Assembly: GCF_020564355.1 (NCBI RefSeq)
Contig: NZ_JAJCRR010000007.1
Coordinates: forward strand, 1 to 64,000
Reading direction: 5' to 3'
Source of the DNA: Lachnospira pectinoschiza
Lineage (GTDB): Bacteria; Bacillota; Clostridia; Lachnospirales; Lachnospiraceae
DNA: 64,000 nucleotides
Part shown: positions 1-10,763 of the stretch, piece after piece
Numbering within the stretch: position 1 is the first letter of the stretch
Layout of the letters: each line of letters opens with the position of its first letter
The notes under the pieces: model-generated
The model's database searches: none
What the model was told of the DNA's origin: nothing
Seen by the model: the letters and a program-made list of their open reading frames with translations, nothing else
Program-made: the position numbers and the translations under genes

Positions 1-177
1 AATTGCTTACTTCCTGTCAGTTCGTAAATTGAAAATTTCAAAGAATTTTCAGGGTTGTTTTACTGTTCAGTTATCAATGTTCGTTTATCAATACCGGCTT
101 ATAAGCCGTTGTTGATTTGTTTTATTTTGTTACCGCTGTGGGCTGTTTTTGTTGCCCTCGCTCGCGGCGACTTGATT
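1..177 (-). other. Leader region of an off-window transcript, possibly an rRNA operon
   Basis: No coding potential is visible. Read on the minus strand this AT-rich stretch follows a strong promoter and runs off the left edge. It contains a perfect 14-bp palindrome (CGGCTTATAAGCCG, 103-116) and a stretch resembling the GAACATTGATAACTGAACAG-type sequences often seen ahead of 16S rRNA in Clostridia. Assignment to an rRNA operon is inference; the rRNA itself is not in the window. Confidence 0.35.
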
Positions 178-206
178 ATAATATCACCAATGGGACAGGT
201 TGTCAA
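178..206 (-). promoter_or_regulatory. Strong sigma-A type promoter, leftward
   Basis: On the minus strand a perfect TTGACA (201-206) is followed after 17 bp by TATTAT (178-183). An overlapping TATAAT (175-180) would give a 20-bp spacer. It points away from licD and toward the left edge, so it drives a transcript outside the window. The 207-472 interval holds no convincing gene. Confidence 0.55.
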
Positions 207-472
207 CATTATTTTTCAAGTTTTTTAGTTTTTTTTTGAAAGTTTTTGCATCGCCATCAAGAATCCCAGTGTTTATGCGGGTTTGCGGCATTTTATATTT
301 ACAATAAAATATCACATTTTGCAGAATTTTATTGTATTTTCTGCATTTTCTCTCTGTTTTTATCAACACTTTTCAGATGCGTATTGCATTTATGGCAGCA
401 TCTTTTTTATAACCGTACTTCCTGCAAAGCATTATCTATTACCCCGCGATATTTTTTGTTTTTACAAAAAGC

Positions 473-505
473 AAAAAACTGCCGGAGCAGCCCCGGCAGT
501 TTTTT
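473..505. terminator. Bidirectional intrinsic terminator after licD
   Basis: The arms AAAAAACTGCCGG and CCGGCAGTTTTTT form a perfect 13-bp stem around a 7-nt loop, with A and T tracts on both sides. It lies about 35 bp beyond the stop of the licD-like gene on the minus strand. Confidence 0.85.
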
Positions 506-541
506 CTTTTATTCTTTTTATCTATTATCTATAAGAAGTCT

Positions 542-1351
542 TTATTCTTCTAAATCTGCGTGATGTACAAAGGCATCTTTATCTTCCGGCGGTTTTCTCC
601 AATCCCCGTAGTGTACGGTCAGTTCTTCATCATAGCCTGCCGGTACCGGGAACTTTCTTCCTTTAATGATACCGTAATCTGTGTCCTCATACAAATCCGA
701 ACGATAAAAACACGTTTCATCAATTGCATTGTTGCAGGCATAAGACCAGCCCGTTTTCTGTCCCTGATATTTAGAAGACGCCTTCTCCCACATTTTACAG
801 ACTTTCGGTGTCGTTGTAAATTTTCCTAAAAAGCGGAGTACGCCAACCTGTAATTTTTGTAGTCCGGTATATTTCTCATCTTTTAACTGGTAACGTTTTG
901 ACATGCCCAGTCCGTAAATGACCTTATACCGGAATTTCATCATTTTTCTTTTAAATTCACTGTCCGGCGCAACATCAAAAATAAAAACATCGATTCCGAT
1001 TCGGTTCTGATAATTCTTATAGTAGCGGTCCTCTGCCGTTTCTTCCCTTAACGGATACCGCTCATCATAGATTCTTGGAATAAAATCGTAAAATGCAGGG
1101 CTGTAATCCTGCGGTTCAATAAAGTGCAGGTATTCCGGCAGGTGCTTTCTCATTGCCTCACAAAATGCCGGATAATCTTCACGGAACACCTTAATATCCA
1201 TGTCATCATCCCACGGAATAATATCCTGTTCTCTTAATGAGCCAAGCTCCGTGCCGGAATCCAGAAACCACCGGACATTTTCTTTTTTACAAATGTCATC
1301 AATAATACATAATGTTTCAAATAACAGCTTATGCAATTCTTCTCTTTTCAT
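542..1351 (-). CDS. LicD family nucleotidyltransferase-fold protein
   Basis: This 269-residue protein has the LicD-family hallmark near its N-terminus: a GTELGSLREQDIIPWDDDMDI stretch carrying the paired metal-binding acidic residues. Family members transfer phosphocholine or similar phospho-groups onto surface glycans. The start at 1351 was chosen because AAGGGG sits 9 bp upstream; a start at 1390 would overlap the upstream flippase gene and has no such site. It lies 13 bp downstream of the flippase gene, so the two are probably cotranscribed and act on the same surface polysaccharide. The group transferred cannot be read from the sequence. Confidence 0.85.
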   Translation of the reverse strand: MKREELHKLLFETLCIIDDICKKENVRWFLDSGTELGSLREQDIIPWDDDMDIKVFREDYPAFCEAMRKHLPEYLHFIEPQDYSPAFYDFIPRIYDERYPLREETAEDRYYKNYQNRIGIDVFIFDVAPDSEFKRKMMKFRYKVIYGLGMSKRYQLKDEKYTGLQKLQVGVLRFLGKFTTTPKVCKMWEKASSKYQGQKTGWSYACNNAIDETCFYRSDLYEDTDYGIIKGRKFPVPAGYDEELTVHYGDWRKPPEDKDAFVHHADLEE

Positions 1352-1364
1352 CTTTTCGTACCCC

Positions 1365-2576
1365 TTATTTCTGACTTTGTGCCAGCGCATCTTTATATCC
1401 TAAGAACAAAGACACTGCCATTCTTAAAATACATACAACCAGTAATGCAATACAGAATGCCCACATATCTGCAAGGTAAAGCGTTACCGGAATACAGATT
1501 GCGCAGAATGCTGCTGCATATACTACATTAATATACAGCTGATACCTCGCTTTTGAAAAACGAAGCAGAATGACTGTAATTACATTTGTGACAAAATAAA
1601 AGACCTGTGCCATATTTGCAATAATAAAAAACTGCTTCACTTCATGATAATTCTGTGGATATAAAATGTATATCAGAATATGTGAGGCAATCGTACAAAG
1701 CAGCGTTCCAATCACAACTGCTGCCAGCGAAAATACAGTCACCAGATTCATAAATTTCAAATTCAAATTTCCCTTGTATTTTGCAAGGTAACCGATAATA
1801 ACACTGTTAAGCGGTGTTGAAATCAATGAAACCGTCTTTCCCAACAGCGATGCGATATAATATACCGTTACCGCTGTTCCGTCAATAAATATTTTTAAAA
1901 CCAGTCTGTCACCGTTAAATACGATATTGGAAATGATATCTGTGATAATTAAAACGATAACAACTTTAAAAACTTCTTTAAATGATTCTTTTGAAAATTC
2001 CGTATCCTTTTTGAAAACAGAACCTTTGGCAAAAACCATTATGAGTCCTGCGATTTCTCCCGGAATTAATGCCAATGCCCACATACCGGTTACTTTAAAT
2101 AACACAATACCGATTAAATATCCGATACTGATAAAAAGGTAATATAAAAAGTAACCTTTGTAATTCAGATGCAGCCTGTACTCCACATCCGCATAAAAGC
2201 GCCACATTGTAAGAATCGTAAGAATTAAAAATGTAACCGCTTCAGTCACTGTCATCGGAACACCGCAGAACTTTACAATGATGAGCATTACCGGAATCAC
2301 GATTACAGAGGATGCCATAAGAATAATATTGTAATTGATATTCCATGTATCCTTTGTCGCGCTCTCTGTCATCCGGGCATAATTACATGCACTGCCGACA
2401 GAAATAGCGATAATGTTCATAATTGATATCAGATATAAAATGTTTCCGTATTCTTCACTGCCAAGGTGGTTGTTCCACACCGGATAAACTAAAAACTGAA
2501 CAACAACGTTCATTAACATTAATCCTGCAATACTCCACATGGAATCCGTCAGCAGTGCTTTAATCTTTTCTTTCAT
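1365..2576 (-). CDS. Polysaccharide flippase-like membrane protein (Wzx/MATE-like)
   Basis: This protein of about 403 residues consists almost wholly of hydrophobic segments, roughly twelve, in the arrangement of oligosaccharide flippases of the MOP superfamily, which move lipid-linked glycan units across the membrane. The start at 2576 has AATGGA 8 bp upstream; an in-frame ATG at 2588 is the alternative. It is followed directly by the LicD gene. No glycosyltransferases are present here, so this looks like a small glycan-modification pair rather than a full capsule locus. Confidence 0.75.
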   Translation of the reverse strand: MKEKIKALLTDSMWSIAGLMLMNVVVQFLVYPVWNNHLGSEEYGNILYLISIMNIIAISVGSACNYARMTESATKDTWNINYNIILMASSVIVIPVMLIIVKFCGVPMTVTEAVTFLILTILTMWRFYADVEYRLHLNYKGYFLYYLFISIGYLIGIVLFKVTGMWALALIPGEIAGLIMVFAKGSVFKKDTEFSKESFKEVFKVVIVLIITDIISNIVFNGDRLVLKIFIDGTAVTVYYIASLLGKTVSLISTPLNSVIIGYLAKYKGNLNLKFMNLVTVFSLAAVVIGTLLCTIASHILIYILYPQNYHEVKQFFIIANMAQVFYFVTNVITVILLRFSKARYQLYINVVYAAAFCAICIPVTLYLADMWAFCIALLVVCILRMAVSLFLGYKDALAQSQK

Positions 2577-2617
2577 ACTTATTTCCATTCTGACTTCTAT
2601 TTATTTGTATAAACTGA

Positions 2618-2649
2618 AAATGCTACGAACCCGAAAGTCCGTAGCATTT
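2618..2649 (-). terminator. Hairpin downstream of tRNA-Ser
   Basis: The arms AAATGCTACG and CGTAGCATTT form a 10-bp stem around a 12-nt loop, followed on the minus strand by a short T-rich run. It probably ends the tRNA-Ser transcript ahead of the flippase gene. Confidence 0.6.
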
Positions 2650-2657
2650 CTAGTCAG

Positions 2658-2745
2658 CGGAGAAAGAGGGATTTGAACCCTCGCGCCGGTTGCCCGACCT
2701 ACACCCTTAGCAGGGGCGCCTCTTCAGCCTCTTGAGTATTTCTCC
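2658..2745 (-). tRNA. tRNA-Ser (anticodon GCT)
   Basis: This is an 88-nt class II tRNA. The acceptor stem is GGAGAAA/TTTCTCC with discriminator G, the anticodon loop is CTGCTAA giving GCT, there is a long serine-type variable arm, and the T-loop is GTTCAAATC. CCA is not encoded. It reads the AGC/AGU codons. Confidence 0.95.
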
Positions 2746-2787
2746 AGATTCTGTTACAAATCATATAATGTGTTAAACACGATTATT

Positions 2788-2816
2788 AGAATACCAAAGA
2801 AATATCTGTTTGTCAA
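2788..2816 (-). promoter_or_regulatory. Promoter for tRNA-Ser
   Basis: On the minus strand TTGACA (2811-2816) and TATTCT (2788-2793) are separated by 17 bp, about 45 bp upstream of the mature tRNA 5' end. Confidence 0.6.
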
Positions 2817-2830
2817 TATCATTTATCAAC

Positions 2831-3379
2831 TTATTTGCAATATTTTTTTGCAGCCTGTTCGTAAAGGTCTGTTCCTTCACTGTCAATGACCACAATAACC
2901 GGGAAATCTTCAACCTCCAGTCTGCGGATGGCTTCTGTTCCAAGGTCATCATAAGCTATGACCTCAGATGATTTTATGCGCTGTGAAAGCAGTGCCCCCG
3001 CACCGCCGATTGCCGCAAAGTAAACGGCCTTGTTCCGCACAATGGCGTCCTTGACTGCCTGGGAGCGCTTTCCCTTTCCAATCATTCCCTTTAAACCGAG
3101 ATCTAACAGGGTCGGCGCATACTTATCCATTCTGCTTGCCGTTGTCGGTCCTGCCGAACCGATTGGTCGTCCCTGTCTTGCCGGTGACGGTCCCATATAA
3201 TAAATCACCGTATCCTGCATCTTTATCGGCAGTTCCTTATGTTCGCCGATTGTTTCATACATTCTTTTATGCGCAGCATCTCTTGCTGTATAAATCGTTC
3301 CCGTAATATATACATAATCCCCTGCTTTTAAATCTTTAATATCAGATTCCTTCAACGGGGCAGTAATGTGCTTTTCCAT
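2831..3379 (-). CDS. fumB: Fumarate hydratase, beta subunit (class I, Fe-S type)
   Basis: This 182-residue protein matches the C-terminal (swivelling) half of class I fumarases. Conserved stretches are the GDYVYITG start, YMGPSPARQGRPIGSAGPTTA and the GKG loop. Together with the alpha subunit it interconverts fumarate and malate with a 4Fe-4S cluster. The start at 3379 has GAGGAAG just upstream; the longer reading frame back to 3403 would run into the structured repeat. The ribosome binding site is the tail of repeat unit A, so translation of this subunit may be set separately from that of fumA although both are on one transcript. Confidence 0.93.
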   Translation of the reverse strand: MEKHITAPLKESDIKDLKAGDYVYITGTIYTARDAAHKRMYETIGEHKELPIKMQDTVIYYMGPSPARQGRPIGSAGPTTASRMDKYAPTLLDLGLKGMIGKGKRSQAVKDAIVRNKAVYFAAIGGAGALLSQRIKSSEVIAYDDLGTEAIRRLEVEDFPVIVVIDSEGTDLYEQAAKKYCK

Positions 3380-3380
3380 A

Positions 3381-3520
3381 TTCTTCCTCTTTTCCGCAGG
3401 CATTTTAATGCCGGAGGAACCGCGGACTGAATTTATTCAGTTCTGCGATAAATCCAGAATTGTGACGCCTGCGGCACAATTCTGTTATGCGAAAATCTTT
3501 GATTTATGGATTTTCGCATT
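3381..3520 (-). repeat. Structured intergenic repeat, unit A, copy 1
   Basis: Read on the minus strand this has the four-hairpin organisation shared with copies at 15.5, 29.9 and 38.2 kb. Hairpin 1 arms are ATGCGAAAATC/GATTTTCGCAT. Hairpin 2 arms are AGAATTGTG/CACAATTCT. Hairpin 3 is ACTGAATaaATTCAGT, closed by CGC/GCG. Hairpin 4 is GGCATTaaAATGCC, with CCTCC before it and the GAGGAAG ribosome site of fumB after it. It joins unit B directly. Confidence 0.85.
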
Positions 3521-3645
3521 TCTCCATTTCTAAACTTATGAACTGCTTTGTCGCGAAATGGCGATGAGAATTTCGCGCAGGCGATTTTTCATCTGCCATA
3601 TAAGTAGATTTGCTTTTGTCGCGCATCAGCGTTATTTTTCATACT
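3521..3645 (-). repeat. Structured intergenic repeat, unit B, copy in the fumA-fumB gap
   Basis: Read on the minus strand this begins right after the fumA stop with AGTATGAAAAAT. It includes ATGGCAGATGAAAAATCGCC and a CATTTCGCGACAAA stretch and ends in AGAAATGGAGA. These align in order with unit B at 30.0-30.16 kb. Order here is B then A; at serS-pnc it is A then B. Confidence 0.75.
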
Positions 3646-4488
3646 TTATATCGTCCGTGTCACATGGCGGTTGACGTGACAGCAGATATTAACTGCCACC
3701 GGAAGTCCCGCGATGTGTGTCGGATAGGTTTCGATGTTGACTGCCAGCGCCGTTTTGGTTCCCCCAAGTCCACCCGGTCCGATGCCTAAACGGTTGATTT
3801 TTTCAAGCATTTCTTCCTCTAAGTTTCTGACATACTCTTTTTCCGGCTTTTCATGCAGATTTCTGGTCAGTGCCTTTTTCGCTAAAAATGCACATTTTTC
3901 AAATGTACCGCCGATACCGACACCCACAACCATTGGCGGACAGGCATTCGGACCTGCATCTTTAACGGCCGTTAAAATTGCTTCTTTCACACCTTCAATG
4001 CCGTCTGCCGGTTTTAACATGAAAACACGGCTCATATTTTCACTGCCAAAGCCCTTTGGCGCAACGGTGATTTCCACTTTATCACCCGGCACGATGTCAT
4101 AATGGATAACTGCCGGTGTATTGTCCTTAGTATTTTCACGGTAAATCGGGTCTTTGACAACGGATTTTCTTAAATATCCGTCAACGTATCCCTGACGCAC
4201 GCCCTCATTGACCGCATCGGTAAGACCGCCGCCCGTGATATGGACTTCCTGTCCGACTTTAACAAAAACAACCGCCATACCGGTATCCTGACAAATCGGA
4301 ATCATGTCTTCTCCTGCAATTTGCAGATTTTCCTGAAGCTGTCCTAAAATCTGTCTGCCAAGAGGAGATTCTTCCTCCACTGCTGCCGCATCATATACTT
4401 CTTTCATATCCTTTGACAGAAAATGATTCGCTTCAATACACATTTCCTTAATATTTTTGATAATTTCATTTACATCAACTTCCCGCAT
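3646..4488 (-). CDS. fumA: Fumarate hydratase, alpha subunit (class I, Fe-S type)
   Basis: This 280-residue protein matches the N-terminal half of class I fumarases. CQDTGMAV and the NACPPMVVGVGIGG stretch contain cysteines expected to bind the 4Fe-4S cluster. The start was set at MREVDVNEI (4488), the family's usual N-terminus. The longer frame to 4536 would include a hairpin (CGCAGT/ACTGCG, about 4510-4531) that looks like untranslated leader. Together with fumB it makes the fumarase heterodimer; the 266-bp gap between them is filled entirely by repeats B and A. Confidence 0.92.
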   Translation of the reverse strand: MREVDVNEIIKNIKEMCIEANHFLSKDMKEVYDAAAVEEESPLGRQILGQLQENLQIAGEDMIPICQDTGMAVVFVKVGQEVHITGGGLTDAVNEGVRQGYVDGYLRKSVVKDPIYRENTKDNTPAVIHYDIVPGDKVEITVAPKGFGSENMSRVFMLKPADGIEGVKEAILTAVKDAGPNACPPMVVGVGIGGTFEKCAFLAKKALTRNLHEKPEKEYVRNLEEEMLEKINRLGIGPGGLGGTKTALAVNIETYPTHIAGLPVAVNICCHVNRHVTRTI

Positions 4489-4603
4489 ACCTTTATCCCT
4501 TTCAAAAACGCAGTGTAAGGTTTTACTGCGTGTCATTACTCACATCTTCTTTATAGCGTATACCATTTTAATTCATAAGTCAAAAGTTTTCAAAATTTTT
4601 GAT

Positions 4604-5353
4604 TTACCAGTGCAGAAAATCCAGAAATCTTTTCAGTTCCTCGTTCCAGAACTTCCACTCATGTCCAAGCTCCGGGATTTCATCATAGGTGTAATCAAAT
4701 CCGGGGTGTGCCGTAAAATAATCGCGCAGAATGTGATTTTGCATAAGCCACGGATCTTTTCCACCACACGCATGGAAAATTCGCGGCTTATCCACATTTT
4801 CAGTCAAAAGTTTCCCCGCAAGGTGGGTAAGTCCGTAGTCATTTTCGTGTAAATCGCCCTCACCAAACAACAGCAGCCTGCTTTTTTGCTTTGCAGGTGA
4901 TGAAAAATCAGAGTCCGCCTTATCGCCTGCCGAAAATGCACCGACACCCGCAAATTTTTGTGGATATGATAGCGCCGTATGCAGACAGCCGTATCCGCCG
5001 TTTGAAAATCCGGCAATGTAGTTGTCCTGTCTTTCACCGGAAATACACGCAAACATGTTCCAGATAACAGACGGCAGTTCCTTTCCCACAAACGTACCAA
5101 AGGCGTCCCCGATATTCATATTGACAAAACAAGATTCATGGACATTCGGAAGCACCGCTGCAAAATGCTTTTCCTCTGCCAGTTCGACCAGCGGTGTGTG
5201 ATACAGCCATGCCGTATGATCGCCGCTTCCGCCGTGATACAGCCACAGACATTTCAGTTTCTCCCCTTTTTTTAGATTTTCAGGCAGTACAACCATACAG
5301 TCAATGCCGTAACGCAGTGTAATTGAAAACAGATTGATATTCATTACCGGCAT
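4604..5353 (-). CDS. Esterase D/S-formylglutathione hydrolase-like alpha/beta hydrolase
   Basis: This protein of about 249 residues has the oxyanion motif LYHGGSGDHTAW, the nucleophile elbow GFSNGGYG and a late ELGHEW giving the catalytic His. This is the pattern of the esterase D/tributyrin esterase family, which cleaves short acyl esters. It overlaps the upstream paralogue by about 10 bp, and its GGAGGAG ribosome site lies inside that gene's end, so the two are translationally coupled. It is more diverged from family consensus than its neighbour (SNGG in place of SMGG). Confidence 0.8.
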   Translation of the reverse strand: MPVMNINLFSITLRYGIDCMVVLPENLKKGEKLKCLWLYHGGSGDHTAWLYHTPLVELAEEKHFAAVLPNVHESCFVNMNIGDAFGTFVGKELPSVIWNMFACISGERQDNYIAGFSNGGYGCLHTALSYPQKFAGVGAFSAGDKADSDFSSPAKQKSRLLLFGEGDLHENDYGLTHLAGKLLTENVDKPRIFHACGGKDPWLMQNHILRDYFTAHPGFDYTYDEIPELGHEWKFWNEELKRFLDFLHW

Positions 5354-6126
5354 ATGCTCCTCCAATCCGGTGACACAGGCACCTTATCATTTAAAATTTG
5401 AATTGTATTTTGTATACACGCATCCCAGTACGTCCAGTCATGTCCGCCAGTTTCCGTGATATAATGCACATTAAAGTTTTCCTGCTTCATCGCCTCATAC
5501 AGCTTCCGGCTCATTTCAATGCGCTTATCCTGTAATCCACAGGTAATGAAAATTTCCGGAAGGTTATCCACATTTCCCGATAAATTTATGCCGGTTTTGT
5601 GTGTAAGTTCAAATAAATCTGCTGCCGCCGTGGAAAAATCCTCTTTTTCACCGAAAACCGGTTTTAAATCGAGTCCCTGCGGTCTTAAAAAACGCTCCGA
5701 TATATCAAGCAGTCCCGAATAGGAAAATGCTTTTCCGTATAATTCCGGTCTTTTTAACGCCGCATGAACCGCTCCGTATCCTCCCATCGACATTCCGGCG
5801 ATGAAACGGTCTTCTTTTTTTGGCGAAAGGTCAAACCACGTTTCGCATTTTTCGATGAGTTCCTCTGTCAGAAATGTAAAATAGTCTTTTCCGTAACGGT
5901 TGTTGACATAACATTTGTTGTTGCCGGACGGCATCACCACTGCAATATTTTTTCCTTCTGCGTAATCCGCAACACGGGATTTTAGCAGCCATGATGCATA
6001 ATCGCCCCCTGCGCCGTGTAAAAGATACAAGGTTTTATATCCGCCACGCCCCTGCGGCATTAAGACATTTGTCATGACCGGCATTCCCAATGCCTTGGAT
6101 TCAAAATTTATACTTATCCATGCCAT
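5344..6126 (-). CDS. Esterase D-like alpha/beta hydrolase (tributyrin/acetyl esterase type)
   Basis: This 260-residue protein carries YLLHGAGGDYASW, the elbow GMSMGGYG and a C-terminal GGHDWTYW, giving the Ser and His of the catalytic triad in the usual spacing. AGGAG lies upstream of the ATG. It is the first gene of a tandem pair of paralogous esterases. Such enzymes remove acetyl or other short acyl groups, often from plant polysaccharide fragments, which would suit the pectinase encoded at 49-56 kb; that link is inference. There is no signal peptide, so it is cytoplasmic. Confidence 0.83.
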   Translation of the reverse strand: MAWISINFESKALGMPVMTNVLMPQGRGGYKTLYLLHGAGGDYASWLLKSRVADYAEGKNIAVVMPSGNNKCYVNNRYGKDYFTFLTEELIEKCETWFDLSPKKEDRFIAGMSMGGYGAVHAALKRPELYGKAFSYSGLLDISERFLRPQGLDLKPVFGEKEDFSTAAADLFELTHKTGINLSGNVDNLPEIFITCGLQDKRIEMSRKLYEAMKQENFNVHYITETGGHDWTYWDACIQNTIQILNDKVPVSPDWRSICR

Positions 6127-6153
6127 TTTTTTCTTACTCCTGTTTAAAAATTA

Positions 6154-6195
6154 CCGCACGAAGAAACGGCATCTTCTGATGTCCCCTCCGTGCGG
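6154..6195 (-). terminator. Intrinsic terminator of the gyrA transcript
   Basis: The arms CCGCACG and CGTGCGG bracket a 28-nt loop, and the minus-strand reading continues into TAATTTTTAAA. It lies 17 bp after the gyrA stop. Confidence 0.7.
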
Positions 6196-6211
6196 CAGTT
6201 TCAATGATTGT

Positions 6212-8722
6212 TTATTCACTCTCTGTGTTTTCTTCGTCGTTTTCTGTTTCTATTTCTTCGCCTTTTTCATTTTCAGGCTTTTTAGAAACTTTTGCAATCG
6301 TTGCAACAGTTACATTCTCATCAAGATTAATCAGTTTGACGCCGGATGTAATTCTGCCAAGCTTTGAAATGTCTTTACATTCAATCTGGATAATCACACC
6401 TTCTGTCGTAATTAACATGACTTCACGTGTGTCATCAACTGCCTTGACACCGACTACATTTCCGGTCTTTTCACTGATCTTATAACACTTAATTCCCTTG
6501 CCGCCTCTGTGCTGGACTGTAAATTCATTCATATCCGTGATTTTACCGAGTCCCTTTTCAGAAACGATTAACAGCGAATCGCCCTGTGTATCAAGCTGCA
6601 TGCCGACTACTTCATCTTCGTCTAACAGATTCATGCCGATAACGCCCATAGAACTTCTGCCGGTCTTTCTTACATCAGATTCATGGAATCGGATACACTG
6701 TCCGAGTTTTGTTACAAGCAAAATATCCTTTGTGTTATCGGTTAATTTTACTTCAATTAATTCATCGTCATCACGCAGATTAATTGCCTGAAGACCTGTC
6801 TTTCTGATATTGGCATACTCTTTTAACTGGGTCTTTTTTACAATACCCTTCTTTGTTGCCATAAACATATAATCTGAATCATTAATATGTTTTGTATCCA
6901 CAGGAATCACGGCTGTAATCTGTTCTTCCGGCTGGAGCTGCAGCAGATTAATAATTGCCGTTCCTCTTGAGGTTCTGCCGGACTCCGGAATTTCGTAAGC
7001 CTTTAACTTATAGGCACGTCCCTGGTTGGTAAAGAATGTCAGGCTGTGGTGTGATGTCGTCATGAATAAATCTTCAATAAAATCATCTTCTAAGGTCTGC
7101 ATTCCCTTAATGCCCTTGCCGCCTCTGTGCTGGCTCTTGAAATTATCCGGTGTCATGCGCTTGATGTATCCGAGATTGGTTCTTGCAATAATAACATCTT
7201 CATCCGGGATTAAATCTTCCATGGATAAATCGTATTCGTCAAATCCAATCTGTGTTCTTCTTTCATCGGCATATTTATCCGCAATGGCACTGATTTCTGT
7301 CTTGATGACGGTAAGGAGCTTTTTCTTGTCACTTAAAATTGCCTTGTATTCCGCAATCTTTGCAAGCAGTTCCTTTAATTCAGCTTCCAGCTTCTCTCTT
7401 TCCAGACCTGTCAGTGCACGCAGACGCATATCCACGATTGCCTGTGCCTGTGCTTCGGAAAGTCCGAATTCACTCATCAGCCCTTCCTTGGCAATCTGTA
7501 CATTCTGCGAACCTCTGATAATCTGGATGACACGGTCAATATTGTCAAGCGCAATCATTAAGCCCTCTAAAATGTGGGCCCGTTCTTCAGCTTTATTTAA
7601 ATCATACTGCGTTCTTCTTGTGACAACTTCTTCCTGATGCAGAAGGTAATACTTGAGCATATCGTAAAGGTTTAATACCTTTGGCTGGTTGTCAACAAGC
7701 GCCAGCATAATCACACCAAATGTATCCTGTAACTGGGTATGCTTGTACAGCTGGTTTAAAATGATGTTTGCATTGACATCACGGCGCAGTTCAATACAGA
7801 TTCTCATACCGCTTCGGTCAGATTCATCACGCAGTGCCGTAATGCCGTCAATCTTTTTATCGCGAACCAGTTCCGCTATTTTCTGGATTAATTTGGCTTT
7901 GTTTACCATGTACGGAAGTTCCGTTACGATAATGCGGTGCTTTCCGTTTTCCATTGGCTCGATATTGGTCACTGCACGGACTTTAATCTTTCCGCGGCCT
8001 GTACGGTATGCTTCTTCAATGCCCATTTTACCGATAATGACACCGCCGGTCGGAAAATCCGGACCTTTGACAATCTGCAATACTTCATCAATCGACGTTT
8101 CGCGGTCTTCCTCGACTTTGTTATCAATCAGCCTGACAACGGCATCGACAACTTCACGCAGATTATGCGGCGGGATATTCGTTGCCATACCAACGGCAAT
8201 ACCGGACGTTCCGTTTACTAAAAGATTCGGATAACGGGACGGCAGTACAACCGGTTCTTTTTCCGTTTCATCAAAGTTTGGAATAAAATCCACGGTATTT
8301 TTATTAATATCGGCTGTCATTTCCATGGAAATGCGGCTTAAACGTGCTTCTGTATATCGCATGGCGGCGGCACCGTCACCATCGACAGAACCGAAATTAC
8401 CGTGTCCGTCTACCAGCGGGTATCTTGTATTGAAATCCTGTGCCAGTTTTACCAGTGCTTCATAAATGGATGAATCTCCGTGCGGATGATATTTACCCAT
8501 TGTATCACCGACAATACGCGCACATTTTCTGTGCGGCTTGTCAGGACCGTTATTTAATTCAATCATTGAGAATAAGATTCTTCGCTGTACCGGCTTTAAA
8601 CCGTCCCTTACATCAGGAAGTGCACGGGAAGCGATAACGCTCATCGCATAGTCGATATAGTAATCTTCCATGGTCTGCTTCATATCCACTTCATGAATCT
8701 TATCAAAGATATGTTCGTCCAT
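6212..8722 (-). CDS. gyrA: DNA gyrase subunit A
   Basis: This 836-residue protein contains the catalytic Tyr in [10 protein letters not shown] and a C-terminal wrapping domain with the GyrA-box SQHRGGKG. The quinolone-determining region reads GDSSIYEA, the wild-type Firmicutes form with Ser and Glu at the two resistance positions, so no resistance change is apparent. The C-terminus is an acidic tail. ATG at 8722 follows GGAATGGAG. It lies downstream of gyrB in the usual oriC cluster. Confidence 0.98.
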   Translation of the reverse strand: MDEHIFDKIHEVDMKQTMEDYYIDYAMSVIASRALPDVRDGLKPVQRRILFSMIELNNGPDKPHRKCARIVGDTMGKYHPHGDSSIYEALVKLAQDFNTRYPLVDGHGNFGSVDGDGAAAMRYTEARLSRISMEMTADINKNTVDFIPNFDETEKEPVVLPSRYPNLLVNGTSGIAVGMATNIPPHNLREVVDAVVRLIDNKVEEDRETSIDEVLQIVKGPDFPTGGVIIGKMGIEEAYRTGRGKIKVRAVTNIEPMENGKHRIIVTELPYMVNKAKLIQKIAELVRDKKIDGITALRDESDRSGMRICIELRRDVNANIILNQLYKHTQLQDTFGVIMLALVDNQPKVLNLYDMLKYYLLHQEEVVTRRTQYDLNKAEERAHILEGLMIALDNIDRVIQIIRGSQNVQIAKEGLMSEFGLSEAQAQAIVDMRLRALTGLEREKLEAELKELLAKIAEYKAILSDKKKLLTVIKTEISAIADKYADERRTQIGFDEYDLSMEDLIPDEDVIIARTNLGYIKRMTPDNFKSQHRGGKGIKGMQTLEDDFIEDLFMTTSHHSLTFFTNQGRAYKLKAYEIPESGRTSRGTAIINLLQLQPEEQITAVIPVDTKHINDSDYMFMATKKGIVKKTQLKEYANIRKTGLQAINLRDDDELIEVKLTDNTKDILLVTKLGQCIRFHESDVRKTGRSSMGVIGMNLLDEDEVVGMQLDTQGDSLLIVSEKGLGKITDMNEFTVQHRGGKGIKCYKISEKTGNVVGVKAVDDTREVMLITTEGVIIQIECKDISKLGRITSGVKLINLDENVTVATIAKVSKKPENEKGEEIETENDEENTESE

Positions 8723-8737
8723 TTTCTACTCCATTCC

Positions 8738-8782
8738 GAGAACGCGTTTTAGAAAAAATTCATTATCACCCGGAGCGTTCTC
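8738..8782 (-). other. Hairpin in the gyrB-gyrA gap
   Basis: An 8-bp inverted repeat (GAGAACGC/GCGTTCTC) encloses a T-rich loop just upstream of the gyrA ribosome binding site. It could be an attenuator or an mRNA processing or stability element. No second structure is obvious. Confidence 0.4.
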
Positions 8783-8808
8783 AGTCCGTGTGACGGTACA
8801 AATTTTTA

Positions 8809-10755
<1,947 letters not shown>

Positions 10756-10763
10756 TCAGAAAA

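Noticed and set aside
246..300. Shared ATGCGGGTTTG[CT]GG[CT]AT with the dnaA-dnaN gap near 13334
   Set aside because: The match is short and has no conserved surroundings; chance or a weak common motif cannot be told apart.
6212..8722. Quinolone resistance change in gyrA
   Set aside because: The region reads GDSSIYEA, the normal Firmicutes form.
8738..8782. Possible further copy of repeat A before gyrA
   Set aside because: It has a hairpin and GGAATGGAG, but none of the four diagnostic hairpin sequences.
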